Of a stretch of DNA of 36,068 bases, positions 1-8,032 are shown piece after piece. The notes below the pieces were generated by a model. The model was not told the DNA's origin. It did not search any database and worked only from the letters and a program-made list of their open reading frames with translations. Source of the stretch: WHSM01 sp050701635 (lineage in GTDB: Bacteria > Actinomycetota > Actinomycetes > Mycobacteriales > Micromonosporaceae). The DNA lies in assembly GCA_050701635.1 (NCBI GenBank), contig JBOGDF010000007.1:1-36068 (forward strand), given 5' to 3'. Within the stretch, counting starts at the first letter, position 1. Each line of letters opens with the position of its first letter. Position numbers and translations under genes: made by a program.

Positions 1-1
1 C

Positions 2-1423
2 CTCGCCGCGATCGACGAGACCATCAAGTACTTCAATGACGGCGACATTGTCGAAGGCACCGTCGTCAAGGTCGACCGGGACGAGGTCCTGCTCGACATC
101 GGTTACAAGACCGAGGGCGTGATCCCGAGTCGGGAGCTGTCCATCAAGCACGACGTCGACCCGGCTGAGGTCGTCACCGTCGGCGACCACATCGAGGCCC
201 TGGTTCTCCAGAAGGAGGACAAGGAAGGTCGCCTGATCCTCTCCAAGAAGCGGGCTCAGTACGAGCGCGCCTGGGGCACCATCGAGAAGATCAAGGAAGA
301 CGACGGCGTCGTACGCGGCAGTGTCATCGAGGTGGTCAAGGGTGGTCTGATCCTCGACATCGGGCTGCGCGGCTTCCTGCCGGCATCCCTGGTCGAGATG
401 CGTCGGGTGCGCGATCTGCAGCCGTACGTGGGTCGGGAGCTGGAAGCCAAGATCATCGAGCTGGACAAGAACCGCAACAACGTGGTGCTGTCCCGCCGTG
501 CCTGGCTCGAGCAGACCCAGTCCGAGGTGCGTACCGAGTTCCTCAACAAGCTCGCCCGGGGTCAGGTCCGCAAGGGTGTCGTCTCGTCGATCGTCAACTT
601 CGGCGCGTTCGTCGACCTGGGCGGTGTCGATGGTCTGGTGCACGTCTCCGAGCTGTCCTGGAAGCACATCGACCACCCGTCCGAGGTGGTCGAGGTGGGC
701 CAGGAGGTCGAGGTCGAGGTGCTCGACGTGGACCTGGAGCGGGAGCGCGTGTCGCTGTCGCTGAAGGCCACTCAGGAGGACCCGTGGCGGCAGTTCGCCC
801 GGACCCACCAGATCGGCCAGATCGTGCCGGGCAAGGTCACCAAGCTGGTGCCGTTCGGTGCGTTCGTACGGGTCGACGACGGCATCGAGGGCCTGGTGCA
901 CATCTCCGAACTGGCCGAGCGCCACGTCGAGGTGCCAGAGCAGGTCGTGGGTGTCGGCGCGGACGTGATGGTCAAGGTGATCGACATCGACCTGGAGCGG
1001 CGCCGGATCTCGCTGTCGCTCAAGCAGGCCAACGAAGGCGTACAGGAGGGCGAGGAGCACTTCGACCCCACCCTGTACGGCATGGCCGCCACGTACGACG
1101 ACCAGGGCAACTACATCTACCCGGAGGGCTTCGACGCCGAGACCGGCGAGTGGCTCGACGGGTACGACAAGCAGCGTGAGGAGTGGGAGGGGCAGTACGC
1201 CGAGGCCCGTACCCGCTGGGAAACCCACATGACGCAGGTCCGCGAGGCGCGGGAAGCCGCCGAAGCGGAGGGCGACGCCCCGGCCGCGCCGGCGCAGAGC
1301 TCCTCGTCGAGCAGCAGCACCAGCAGCAGCAGTACGCCGTCGGCTCCGGCCGAGCCGAGCGGCACGCTCGCCACCGACGAGGCGCTCGCGGCACTCCGCG
1401 AGAAGCTCGCCGGCGGCAGCTGA
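2..1423 (+). CDS. rpsA: 30S ribosomal protein S1 (5' end outside window)
   Basis: The reading frame is open from base 2, so the N-terminus lies upstream of the window; the first ATG/GTG codons inside are internal. Four S1 RNA-binding repeats are readable: one beginning at GDIVEGTVVKV, a second at GVVRGSVIEVV, a third at GQVRKGVVSSIVNFGAF and a fourth at GQIVPGKVTKLVPFGAF. The last two carry the typical NFGAFVDL / GLVHVSEL signatures. Four repeats is the usual actinobacterial count (enterobacterial S1 has six). The C-terminus is an acidic stretch followed by an Ala/Pro linker and a serine-rich tract encoded by repeated AGC codons, as is common in actinobacterial S1 tails. S1 helps mRNAs bind the 30S subunit. 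The gene ends just before a strong hairpin. Identity is secure; only the true start is unseen. Confidence 0.97.
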   Translation, partial: LAAIDETIKYFNDGDIVEGTVVKVDRDEVLLDIGYKTEGVIPSRELSIKHDVDPAEVVTVGDHIEALVLQKEDKEGRLILSKKRAQYERAWGTIEKIKEDDGVVRGSVIEVVKGGLILDIGLRGFLPASLVEMRRVRDLQPYVGRELEAKIIELDKNRNNVVLSRRAWLEQTQSEVRTEFLNKLARGQVRKGVVSSIVNFGAFVDLGGVDGLVHVSELSWKHIDHPSEVVEVGQEVEVEVLDVDLERERVSLSLKATQEDPWRQFARTHQIGQIVPGKVTKLVPFGAFVRVDDGIEGLVHISELAERHVEVPEQVVGVGADVMVKVIDIDLERRRISLSLKQANEGVQEGEEHFDPTLYGMAATYDDQGNYIYPEGFDAETGEWLDGYDKQREEWEGQYAEARTRWETHMTQVREAREAAEAEGDAPAAPAQSSSSSSSTSSSSTPSAPAEPSGTLATDEALAALREKLAGGS

Positions 1424-1435
1424 CCCTTGCGTGAG

Positions 1436-1466
1436 GGCCCCGACCGGTGATCCGGTCGGGGCCTTT
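1436..1466 (+). terminator. Rho-independent terminator after rpsA
   Basis: A perfect 12-bp G+C stem (1436-1447 with 1452-1463) closes on a TGAT loop and is followed by TTT. It starts 13 bases after the rpsA stop, which fits an intrinsic terminator. Confidence 0.9.
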
Positions 1467-1532
1467 CGCTGGGGCCGTGGTCAGGTCGCTGTGGGTCGGG
1501 TCGACTCGGCGCCACAGCGGCGGTGGGGCGGA

Positions 1533-1766
1533 TCAGCGGATGATGTCCGCGATCGCGGGCGCGTTGCCGGCCAGCCAGCCCGCCACCACGAGCGCGGCGG
1601 CGCCCAGCGCCAGCACCACAGCGGTCGTGCCCGGCGTGATCGAGGAGCGGGCGATGCCGCGGCTGGGTCGCGACTCCTCCAGGCGCTCCCGTACGGCGGG
1701 GAATTCGCGACAGTGCCGCAGGCCGGGCGTGCCGAAACGGTGTCTGCCCGGCGTGTGGCGTGCCAT
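1533..1766 (-). CDS. Small single-pass membrane protein, unknown function
   Basis: A 77-residue product. The start is set at 1766 because an AGGGGAGG Shine-Dalgarno sequence lies 8 bases upstream; the frame remains open further upstream but without such a site. The N-terminal half is basic and Arg-rich (MARHTPGRHRFGTPG), and one hydrophobic helix lies near residues 48-72 (TTAVVLALGAAALVVAGWLAG), followed by a short tail. The predicted topology is one C-terminal membrane anchor with a cytoplasmic basic region. It is divergent from coaE and convergent on the rpsA terminator. I do not recognise a named family; the strong ribosome binding site and membrane segment argue that it is a real gene. 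Confidence 0.6.
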   Translation of the reverse strand: MARHTPGRHRFGTPGLRHCREFPAVRERLEESRPSRGIARSSITPGTTAVVLALGAAALVVAGWLAGNAPAIADIIR

Positions 1767-1879
1767 CAGCGATGCCTCCCCTGGATTGGTGCGTGCCGGC
1801 ACGATACGCATGAGATGACCTTGAATGCGGGAGGACGCGCCGCGCGTCGCGATCAAAATCACGATCGGTACGGTGGGGC

Positions 1880-3067
1880 GTGCTGAGGATCGGGTTGACC
1901 GGTGGTATCGGCGCCGGTAAGAGCGCGGTGGCGCGGCGACTGGCGGAGCGTGGCGCGGTGGTGATCGACGCCGACCGGCTGGCGCGCGAGGTGGTGGAGC
2001 CCGGCACGGACGGGTTCGGTGAGGTGGTGGCCGAGTTCGGCTCCGACGTGGTGGGCGTGGACGGACGGCTGGACCGCCCGGCGCTGGCCGCGGTGGTGTT
2101 CGGCGACACCGACGCCCGTGGCCGGCTCGAGGCGATCATCCATCCGCGGGTGGGTGCGCGTACCGGGGAGCTGCTCGCCGACGCGCCCGAGGACGCGATC
2201 GTGGTGCACGACGTACCGCTGCTGGTGGAGGCGGGGCTGGCGCCCTCGTACCACCTGGTGATGGTGGTCGAAGCCCCGCAGCAGGTACGGATCCAGCGGC
2301 TGGTCGCCGACCGCGGCATGACGGTGGAGCAGGCCGCGGAGCGGATCGCCGCCCAGGCATCTCCCGAGCAGCGGCGCGCCGCCGCCGACGTGATCCTGGA
2401 CAACTCAGGAAACCCGGTCGACCTGCACGCCCAGGTCGACCAGCTGTGGGACACCCGGCTGCGCCCGTACGAGGAGAACGTACGGCTGCGGCGCCGGCTG
2501 CGGCGGGACGAGCGGCTGACCCTGTCCCCGTACGACCCGACGTGGCCGGTGCAGGGCCGGCGGATCGTGGATCGGATCCGGCTGGCGATGGGGGAGCGGG
2601 CCCGGCGGGTGGACCATGTCGGGTCGACCTCGGTCCCCGGCCTGCTGGCGAAGGATGTCATCGACGTGCTGGTCACCGTGGCCGAGCTCGCCGACGCCGA
2701 CGCGGCGCGGGACGGTCTGGAGGCGGCCGGCTTCCCGTGCGCTCCCGACAACCGGGGTGACGTACCGCGCCCGTACGCCCCGGACCCCCGGGACTGGGAA
2801 AAGCGATTCCACGGGTACGCCGATCCGGCGCGTCCGGTACACGTCCATCTGCTGGCCGACGGTGCCGCCGGATGGCGGGTGCTGCTGCTGGTACGCGACT
2901 GGCTGCGCGCCGACCCGGAGGCGGTGGCCGAGTACGCCGCCGAGAAGAAGCGGATCGCCGAGACCGAGCGGACCGTCACCCGGTACGGCGAGGCGAAGGA
3001 GCCGTGGTTCGACGCCGCGGTGCCGCGCGCCGAGGAGTGGGCGGAGCGTACCGGCTGGCAGCCGTAG
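1880..3067 (+). CDS. coaE: Dephospho-CoA kinase with C-terminal GrpB/UPF0157 domain
   Basis: A 395-residue fusion starting at GTG. Residues 1 to about 200 are dephospho-CoA kinase: the P-loop GGIGAGKS is at residues 8-15, followed by DADRLAREVVEPG and the lid-type RxxxQ region (SPEQRRAAADVILDNSG). This enzyme phosphorylates the 3'-OH of dephospho-CoA, the last step of coenzyme A synthesis. Residues of about 215 to 395 are a GrpB/UPF0157 domain (DHVGSTSVPGLLAKDVID, HVHLLADG, RDWLRADPEAVAEYAA), a nucleotidyltransferase-fold family. The same fusion is known in mycobacterial CoaE, where the second domain is thought to aid folding or stability. It is transcribed alone and ends at a perfect hairpin. 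Confidence 0.95.
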   Translation: MLRIGLTGGIGAGKSAVARRLAERGAVVIDADRLAREVVEPGTDGFGEVVAEFGSDVVGVDGRLDRPALAAVVFGDTDARGRLEAIIHPRVGARTGELLADAPEDAIVVHDVPLLVEAGLAPSYHLVMVVEAPQQVRIQRLVADRGMTVEQAAERIAAQASPEQRRAAADVILDNSGNPVDLHAQVDQLWDTRLRPYEENVRLRRRLRRDERLTLSPYDPTWPVQGRRIVDRIRLAMGERARRVDHVGSTSVPGLLAKDVIDVLVTVAELADADAARDGLEAAGFPCAPDNRGDVPRPYAPDPRDWEKRFHGYADPARPVHVHLLADGAAGWRVLLLVRDWLRADPEAVAEYAAEKKRIAETERTVTRYGEAKEPWFDAAVPRAEEWAERTGWQP

Positions 3068-3107
3068 CCCCCGCCGCCATGAGACGCGGTGGCTTCACGG
3101 GAGCGAT

Positions 3108-3140
3108 GAGGCCCCTCCGGCAAACTGCCGGAGGGGCCTC
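3108..3140 (+). terminator. Hairpin terminator after coaE
   Basis: A perfect 15-bp stem (3108-3122 with 3126-3140) with a 3-base loop, 40 bases after the coaE stop. No T-run follows, as is common for actinobacterial hairpin terminators. Confidence 0.8.
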
Positions 3141-3380
3141 CCTACGCAGGTGGTCGCGCGTGGTCGGCTAGGCCGATCGCGCGGTGCGCACACCGACCTT
3201 GCGGTCGAGGCTGCAGCTCGCGCTTCGAGATCCCGGCTGCCGTAGCTGGCGCCGTCCTCTCGGCCACTGCTGCGATGCACCTGCGTTTCGTCATCGACGG
3301 TAGCGCGAGCCGATACCCGTCACAACCGGTTTGGCGAACCGTAGGGTGTCCTGCCGGGGATGGTTACGCGTACCACCAGA
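3141..3380. other. Intergenic stretch with no recognised gene
   Basis: The frame that becomes uvrB is open back to 3275, but it has no ribosome binding site and its 45 extra residues look nothing like UvrB N-termini. No RNA gene or repeat is visible between the coaE terminator and the uvrB promoter. Confidence 0.6.
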
Positions 3381-3403
3381 CTGTCGGACCCGCCACGTAC
3401 GGT
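3381..3403 (+). promoter_or_regulatory. Candidate PafBC/RecA_NDp-type DNA-damage promoter of uvrB
   Basis: CTGTCGGAC (3381-3389), an 8-base spacer, then TACGGT (3398-3403). The element resembles the actinobacterial RecA-independent DNA-damage promoter as I recall it (TTGTCRGTG, 8 bases, TAnnnT): 6 of 9 upstream positions match, and the spacer and -10 fit. The -10 box ends 6 bases before the uvrB ATG, so transcription would begin at or next to the start codon, giving a leaderless mRNA. Confidence 0.55.
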
Positions 3404-3409
3404 GGATGC

Positions 3410-5515
3410 ATGACGCTCGACATCCCACGGGTCGACGGCCGGTTCGAGGTCGTCAGTGACTTCCAGCCGTCCGGTGACCAGCCGACCGCGATCGACGCCC
3501 TGGAGCGGTCGGTGCGGGCCGGTAACCGGCACACCGTACTGCTCGGTGCCACCGGCACCGGTAAGAGCGCCACGACCGCGTGGTTGATCGAGCGGCTGCA
3601 GCGGCCGGCGCTGGTGATCGCGCCGAACAAGACACTCTGCGCCCAGCTGGCGAAGGAGTTCCGCGAATTGCTGCCCCACAACGCGGTGGAGTATTTCGTC
3701 AGCTACTACGACTACTACCAGCCCGAGGCGTATATCGCGCAGACGGACACGTACATCGAGAAGGACTCCTCGGTCAACGAGGAGGTGGAGCGGCTGCGGC
3801 ACTCTGCGACGATGAGCCTGCTCACCCGGCGCGACGTGGTGGTGGTCGCCACCGTGTCGGCGATCTACGGCCTCGGCACGCCCCAGGAGTATCTGGACCG
3901 TTCGGTGAAGATCTCGGTCGGCGCGGAGATCGACCGCGACAAGCTGCTGCGCCGGCTGGTCGACATCCAGTACACCCGCAACGACATGGCGTTCGCGCGC
4001 GGCACGTTCCGGGTGCGCGGCGACACCATCGAGATCATCCCGGCGTACGAGGAGCTGGCGGTCCGGATCGAGCTGTTCGGCGACGAGGTGGAGCGGCTCT
4101 ACTACCTGCACCCGTTGACCGGCGAGACGCTGAAGGAGGCCGACGAGCTGCTGATCCTGCCGGCGAGCCATTACGTGGCGGGCGCCGAGCGGATGGAGCG
4201 GGCGATCCGGGGCATCGAGAGCGAGCTGGAGATCCGGCTGGAGGAGTTCGAGCGGCAGGGCAAGCTGCTGGAGGCGCAGCGGTTGCGGATGCGCACCACG
4301 TACGACATCGAGATGATGCGCCAGGTCGGGTTCTGCTCCGGCATCGAGAACTACTCGATGCACATCGACGGACGCGGTCCCGGCAGCCCGCCGCACTGCC
4401 TGCTCGACTACTTCCCCGACGACTTCCTGACCGTGATCGACGAGTCGCACGTGACGATCCCCCAGATCGGCGGGATGTACGAAGGCGACGCCTCCCGCAA
4501 GCGCAACCTGGTCGACCACGGGTTCCGGCTGCCCAGCGCGCGTGACAACCGGCCGCTGCGGTTCGACGAGTTCGAGGAGCGAGTGGGCCAGACCGTCTAC
4601 CTGTCGGCGACCCCCGGCCCGTGGGAGCTGGAGCAGACCCAGGGCGAGTTCGTGGAGCAGGTGATCCGCCCGACCGGGCTGATCGACCCGGAGGTGCTGG
4701 TCAGAGCCACCAAGGGCCAGATCGACGACCTGATCCACGAGATCCGGGTGCGCACCGAGGCCGACGAGCGGGTGCTGGTCACCACGCTGACCAAGAAGAT
4801 GGCCGAGGACCTCACCGACTACCTGCTCGAGCACGACGTACGGGTGCGGTATCTGCACAGCGAGGTGGACACCCTGCGCCGGGTTGAGCTGCTGCGCGAG
4901 CTACGCAGTGGTGAGTACGACGTCCTGGTCGGCATCAACCTGCTGCGGGAGGGGCTGGACCTGCCCGAGGTCTCCCTGGTGGCGATCCTGGACGCGGACA
5001 AGGAGGGCTTCCTGCGCTCCGGGACCAGCCTGATCCAGACCATCGGTCGCGCCGCCCGTAACGTCTCCGGCCAGGTGATCATGTATGCCGACCAGGTCAC
5101 GCCGTCGATGGAGCGGGCGATCGACGAGACCAACCGGCGCCGGGCCAAGCAGGTGGCGTACAACGAGGCGCGCGGCATCGACCCGCAGCCGCTGCGGAAG
5201 CGGATCGGCGACATCCTGGACGACATCTACCGGGAGGCCGACGACGCCGAGGCACTGGTCGGTGGCGGTGGCCGGCAGCGGAGCCGGGGCAAGGCACCGG
5301 TGCCCGAGGCGCGCTCCAAGGCGCGGCAGGGTCCGGTGGTGCCGGCGCGCGAGGGCATGGCCCGCGCCGACCTGGCGGACCTGATCTCGCAGCTCAACGA
5401 CCAGATGCTGGGCGCCGCCCGGGATCTGCAGTTCGAGCTGGCGGCCCGGATCCGGGACGAGATCAAGGAGCTGAAGAAGGAGCTGCGGCTGATGGACACC
5501 GCGGGCGTACGGTAG
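3410..5515 (+). CDS. uvrB: Excinuclease ABC subunit B
   Basis: A 701-residue UvrB of normal length. The start is placed at 3410 because MTLDIPRVDGRFEVVSDFQPSG begins where UvrB proteins normally begin and the candidate -10 box lies just upstream. Visible motifs are Walker A GATGTGKS (residues 46-53), the YYDYYQPEAY beta-hairpin that clamps DNA, the helicase II VIDESH motif, a helicase VI-like QTIGRAARN, and a C-terminal UVR coiled segment (LISQLNDQMLGAARDLQFELAARIRDEIKEL) that contacts UvrC. UvrB verifies lesions handed over by UvrA and recruits UvrC for incision. It is monocistronic, with a likely damage-inducible promoter shared in type with uvrA at 28536. Confidence 0.97.
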   Translation: MTLDIPRVDGRFEVVSDFQPSGDQPTAIDALERSVRAGNRHTVLLGATGTGKSATTAWLIERLQRPALVIAPNKTLCAQLAKEFRELLPHNAVEYFVSYYDYYQPEAYIAQTDTYIEKDSSVNEEVERLRHSATMSLLTRRDVVVVATVSAIYGLGTPQEYLDRSVKISVGAEIDRDKLLRRLVDIQYTRNDMAFARGTFRVRGDTIEIIPAYEELAVRIELFGDEVERLYYLHPLTGETLKEADELLILPASHYVAGAERMERAIRGIESELEIRLEEFERQGKLLEAQRLRMRTTYDIEMMRQVGFCSGIENYSMHIDGRGPGSPPHCLLDYFPDDFLTVIDESHVTIPQIGGMYEGDASRKRNLVDHGFRLPSARDNRPLRFDEFEERVGQTVYLSATPGPWELEQTQGEFVEQVIRPTGLIDPEVLVRATKGQIDDLIHEIRVRTEADERVLVTTLTKKMAEDLTDYLLEHDVRVRYLHSEVDTLRRVELLRELRSGEYDVLVGINLLREGLDLPEVSLVAILDADKEGFLRSGTSLIQTIGRAARNVSGQVIMYADQVTPSMERAIDETNRRRAKQVAYNEARGIDPQPLRKRIGDILDDIYREADDAEALVGGGGRQRSRGKAPVPEARSKARQGPVVPAREGMARADLADLISQLNDQMLGAARDLQFELAARIRDEIKELKKELRLMDTAGVR

Positions 5516-5549
5516 TGCGCGGCGTGAGCGGGGGCAGCGCCGGCCCCAG

Positions 5550-5662
5550 TACCGACCGGCATCCGGGCGTCTCGGCGACCAGGTGGCGGGCCTTCCGGTA
5601 CGCGGCGGCGAACTGCTCCTGTGACCAGGCGTGAGGTCGATCAGGGCAACTTCCAGCACCAT
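5550..5662 (-). pseudogene. Remnant of an ABM-domain (antibiotic biosynthesis monooxygenase-like) gene
   Basis: Reading leftwards from an ATG at 5662, one frame gives MVLEVALIDLTPGH. The next frame continues with EQFAAAYRKARHLVAETPGC and RSV. Together these resemble the first ~38 residues of a typical ABM-domain protein. Restoring one G in the CACAGGAGCAG region would rejoin the frames (H-E-E-Q-F), so a single-base deletion is the simplest explanation. The rest of the domain (about 60 residues) is missing: the frame runs into unrelated sequence and then the 3' end of uvrB. It is therefore both frameshifted and truncated. Family assignment rests on recall of ABM N-termini. Confidence 0.65.
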
Positions 5663-5770
5663 GCCGGAGAGGCTGGCACACTCTGTGATCACGGAGCGGT
5701 CGAGGGGCTCGATGGTGGTTCTCGCCACCCGGCCTGTGCGGGCTTGGCGCGATAGGGAAGAATCTGGCGT

Positions 5771-5970
5771 GCAGGAGGGGAGTATTCCCTTGGAGCCACG
5801 ATGTGGACTCCTGGCGGCGATGTCGTCAACACGGTCGCGCAGTGCGCACCCGGCGTCGTCGGTCACCGTACGGTGGCGGGAGAGACCTCCGGTGTCACCG
5901 AAGGTGTCGATTCTGTGAGCTATGAACGGGGTCGGTGCCTTCGCCGAGCGTGTCTACCGGAGGCATTATC
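5771..5970 (+). promoter_or_regulatory. yybP-ykoY (Mn2+) riboswitch with Shine-Dalgarno-sequestering expression platform
   Basis: The aptamer hallmarks are GGGGAGTA at 5777-5784 and GAGACC at 5882-5887, bracketed by helix P1 (GGAGG 5774-5778 with CCTCC 5886-5890). This family senses Mn2+ and commonly precedes TerC-type genes. The expression platform is readable: CCTCCGGT (5886-5893), which includes the P1 3' strand, is the exact complement of ACCGGAGG (5956-5963), the TerC Shine-Dalgarno region. Bound aptamer holds P1 and should free the site; unbound RNA can pair the two and block translation. I see nothing clear between 5663 and 5770 and did not identify the promoter. Confidence 0.85.
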
Positions 5971-7050
5971 GTGAACGTCCCTGTGTGGGTGTGGACCATC
6001 ACCTTGGTCACCATGACCGCCGTACTGCTCGCCGATCTGTTGATCATCGGCCGGCGGCCGCACGAACCGTCCACCCGCGAGTCACTGTTCTGGGTCAGCC
6101 TGTACATCGGCCTCGCCCTGGTCTTCGGGATCGGGGTGCTGATCGCGTCCGGCCCCCGGTATGCGGGCGAGTTCTACGCCGGCTGGCTCACCGAGTACAG
6201 CCTGTCCGTGGACAACCTGTTCGTGTTCGTGATCATCATGGCCCGGTTCGCGGTGCCGCGGATCCATCAGCAGCGGGTGTTGCTGATCGGCATCGTGCTG
6301 GCGCTGATCCTGCGCGGCGTGTTCATCGCCGCCGGCGTCGCGATCATCCACCAGTTCGTCTGGGTGTTCTACCTGTTCGGGGCGTTCCTGCTCTACACAG
6401 CGGTGAAGCTGGCGATGCACGGCGAGGACGAAGAGGAAGACTTCAAGGAGAACGTACTGATCCGGTGGAGCCGCCGGGTGCTGCCGGTGTCGAAGGAGTA
6501 CCACGGCTCGGCGGTCACCACCCGGATCAACGGCAGGCGGCTGTTCACCCCGATGCTGATCGTGATGATCGCGATCGGCACCACGGATCTGATCTTCGCG
6601 CTGGACTCGATCCCCGCGATCTTCGGGCTCACCGTGGAGCCGTACCTGATCTTCACCGCGAACGTGTTCGCCCTGATGGGGCTCCGGCAGCTCTACTTCC
6701 TGCTCGGCGGGCTGCTGGACCGGCTGATCTACCTGAGCGTCGGCCTGGCGATCGTGCTCGGGTTCATCGGCGTGAAGCTGGTGCTGGAGGCGTTGCACGG
6801 CAACAACGTGCCGTTCATCAACGGCGGCGAGCCGGTCTCCTGGGCGCCTGAGGTGCCGATCTGGCTGTCGTTGACGATCATCGTGACCACGCTGGTGGTC
6901 ACCACGATCGCCAGCCTGGTCCGATCCCGGCGCGACACCAAGGCGGCAGCCGCCGAGGAGGCGGAACGCCTCACCGACGAGCCTGCTGTGGAGAACCCCG
7001 AAGAGCCCGCCGTGGACAACTCCGTCGAGACCGCCGACAAGGCCCGCTAA
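5971..7050 (+). CDS. TerC-family integral membrane protein, probable Mn2+ exporter (Alx-like)
   Basis: A 359-residue protein. The GTG at 5971 is chosen because GGAGG lies 7 bases upstream; the in-frame ATG at 5935 lacks a ribosome binding site and would fall inside the riboswitch platform. There are about eight to nine hydrophobic helices, with the TerC signature around ESLFWVSLYIGLAL and the conserved EYSLSVDNLFVF segment, a second acidic pair at TTDLIFALDSIPAIFG, and a charged Glu-rich C-terminal tail. TerC proteins named for tellurite resistance include Alx and the MeeF/MeeY type that export Mn2+. The riboswitch makes Mn2+ homeostasis much more likely than tellurite resistance here. No other ter genes are nearby. 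Confidence 0.9.
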   Translation: MNVPVWVWTITLVTMTAVLLADLLIIGRRPHEPSTRESLFWVSLYIGLALVFGIGVLIASGPRYAGEFYAGWLTEYSLSVDNLFVFVIIMARFAVPRIHQQRVLLIGIVLALILRGVFIAAGVAIIHQFVWVFYLFGAFLLYTAVKLAMHGEDEEEDFKENVLIRWSRRVLPVSKEYHGSAVTTRINGRRLFTPMLIVMIAIGTTDLIFALDSIPAIFGLTVEPYLIFTANVFALMGLRQLYFLLGGLLDRLIYLSVGLAIVLGFIGVKLVLEALHGNNVPFINGGEPVSWAPEVPIWLSLTIIVTTLVVTTIASLVRSRRDTKAAAAEEAERLTDEPAVENPEEPAVDNSVETADKAR

Positions 7051-7092
7051 GCCGCGGCGGCCGCCAGGCGACCCGCTAAGCCGCGGCGGCCG
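7043..7092. repeat. Tandem duplication of the terC 3' end
   Basis: A 21-bp sequence that includes the terC stop codon (7043-7063) is repeated exactly at 7072-7092, a 29-base period. Just beyond, the GGCTAGGGCAG that encodes the end of the convergent NlpC/P60 gene also has a near copy (AGCTAGGGCAG). Both gene ends in this short convergent intergenic region thus appear duplicated. Confidence 0.75.
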
Positions 7093-7117
7093 GGTCCAGC
7101 TAGGGCAGCCGGTCCGG

Positions 7118-8032
7118 CTAGGGCAGGACGCGGCGGGCGCCGACCAGGGTCTCGGCGCGTACGCCTTCCAGGGGTTCGAGCACCACTCGGCCGTCGGCGT
7201 ACGACGCGTGCACCATGCGACGGTCGCCCGCCACGATGCCGACGTGGTGGATCCCCTTGCCGGGGTGGGCGAAGAAGTAGAGGTCACCCGGCGCCGCCTC
7301 GTCCACCGAGATCTCCTTGGCGGCGTCGGCCTGGTCGGCGGCGTCGCGGGGGAGCGTGGTGCCGTTGCGGCGGTACGCCAGGTGCACCAGCCCGGAGCAG
7401 TCCAGCCCGTACGGGGAGATGCCGCCCCACACGTACGGCACGTCGAGGAAGCGTTCGGCGACCTGCAGCGCGTCCTCGCCGGTGGCGGCCGCCCGGGCGT
7501 CGGCGTCCGGAGCCGGTACGGCGTCGGCGGAGCGTACCCACAACGGCTGGTCGAAGCCGGCGACCAGCACCTCGCTCCAGCCCCGGTAGCTCACGCCGGT
7601 GCCGACCAGCCTGGTGCCGATGGTGACGCCGTACAGCAGGATGTCGCCGAACGGGGCGTCGCGCAGCGCGGTCGCGGTGGCGTCGACCACCAGCGGGGCG
7701 CCGTCGCCGGCGGTGGCGGTGGTCAGGTGGCTGGTGTGCACCCAGCCCGGGTAGCCGCGCGGGTCCTTGGCGTTGGGCTGGTCGGTGGCGGCCACCTTGG
7801 CCCAGTCACCGGCCACCTCGTCGACCACCACGCGTTCGCCGAGCAGCAGCTGGGTGAGCACCGGGGACGAGTCGCCGGTGCGCGCCGCCTCGTCCAGCTC
7901 GGCCACCCAGGCGCGGATGTCGACCGGGACCCGGACGGCGGGATCGCCGGATCCGGGTACCGCGTCCGCGGCGTCCCAGACGGTGGCGGTCGAGACTGAC
8001 ACGCGGGCCTGCGCCCCTGGCTGCAACGTCAC
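7118..8032 (-). CDS. NlpC/P60 gamma-D-glutamyl-L-diamino acid endopeptidase, YkfC-like
   Basis: A 304-residue protein with start GTG at 8032, preceded by GGAGGAG at 6-base spacing. The C-terminal third is an NlpC/P60 cysteine peptidase: nucleophile C212 in YGLDCSGLV, H263 in IHHVGIV, and H275 in MVHAS. Upstream are SH3-like modules (LLGERVVVDEVAGDWAKV; GYPGWVHTSHL), the architecture of YkfC, which cleaves L-Ala-gamma-D-Glu from meso-diaminopimelate in recycled muropeptides. No signal peptide is seen, so a cytoplasmic role is likely. The neighbouring dipeptide epimerase would act on the released L-Ala-D-Glu, as in the ykf operon of Bacillus. It lies 148 bases downstream of the epimerase on the same strand. 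Confidence 0.88.
   Translation of the reverse strand: MTLQPGAQARVSVSTATVWDAADAVPGSGDPAVRVPVDIRAWVAELDEAARTGDSSPVLTQLLLGERVVVDEVAGDWAKVAATDQPNAKDPRGYPGWVHTSHLTTATAGDGAPLVVDATATALRDAPFGDILLYGVTIGTRLVGTGVSYRGWSEVLVAGFDQPLWVRSADAVPAPDADARAAATGEDALQVAERFLDVPYVWGGISPYGLDCSGLVHLAYRRNGTTLPRDAADQADAAKEISVDEAAPGDLYFFAHPGKGIHHVGIVAGDRRMVHASYADGRVVLEPLEGVRAETLVGARRVLP

Noticed and set aside
1117..3123. Open frame of about 668 codons on the minus strand across rpsA and coaE
   Set aside because: It is antisense to two well-conserved genes, is rich in Ser/Arg/Ala, has no recognisable domain, and is the usual artefact of high-GC third-position bias.
3275..3409. Extended N-terminus for uvrB
   Set aside because: No ribosome binding site, does not resemble UvrB, and the promoter element overlaps it.
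5631..5918. 95-codon plus-strand frame before terC
   Set aside because: Overlaps the riboswitch aptamer and has no gene-like features.
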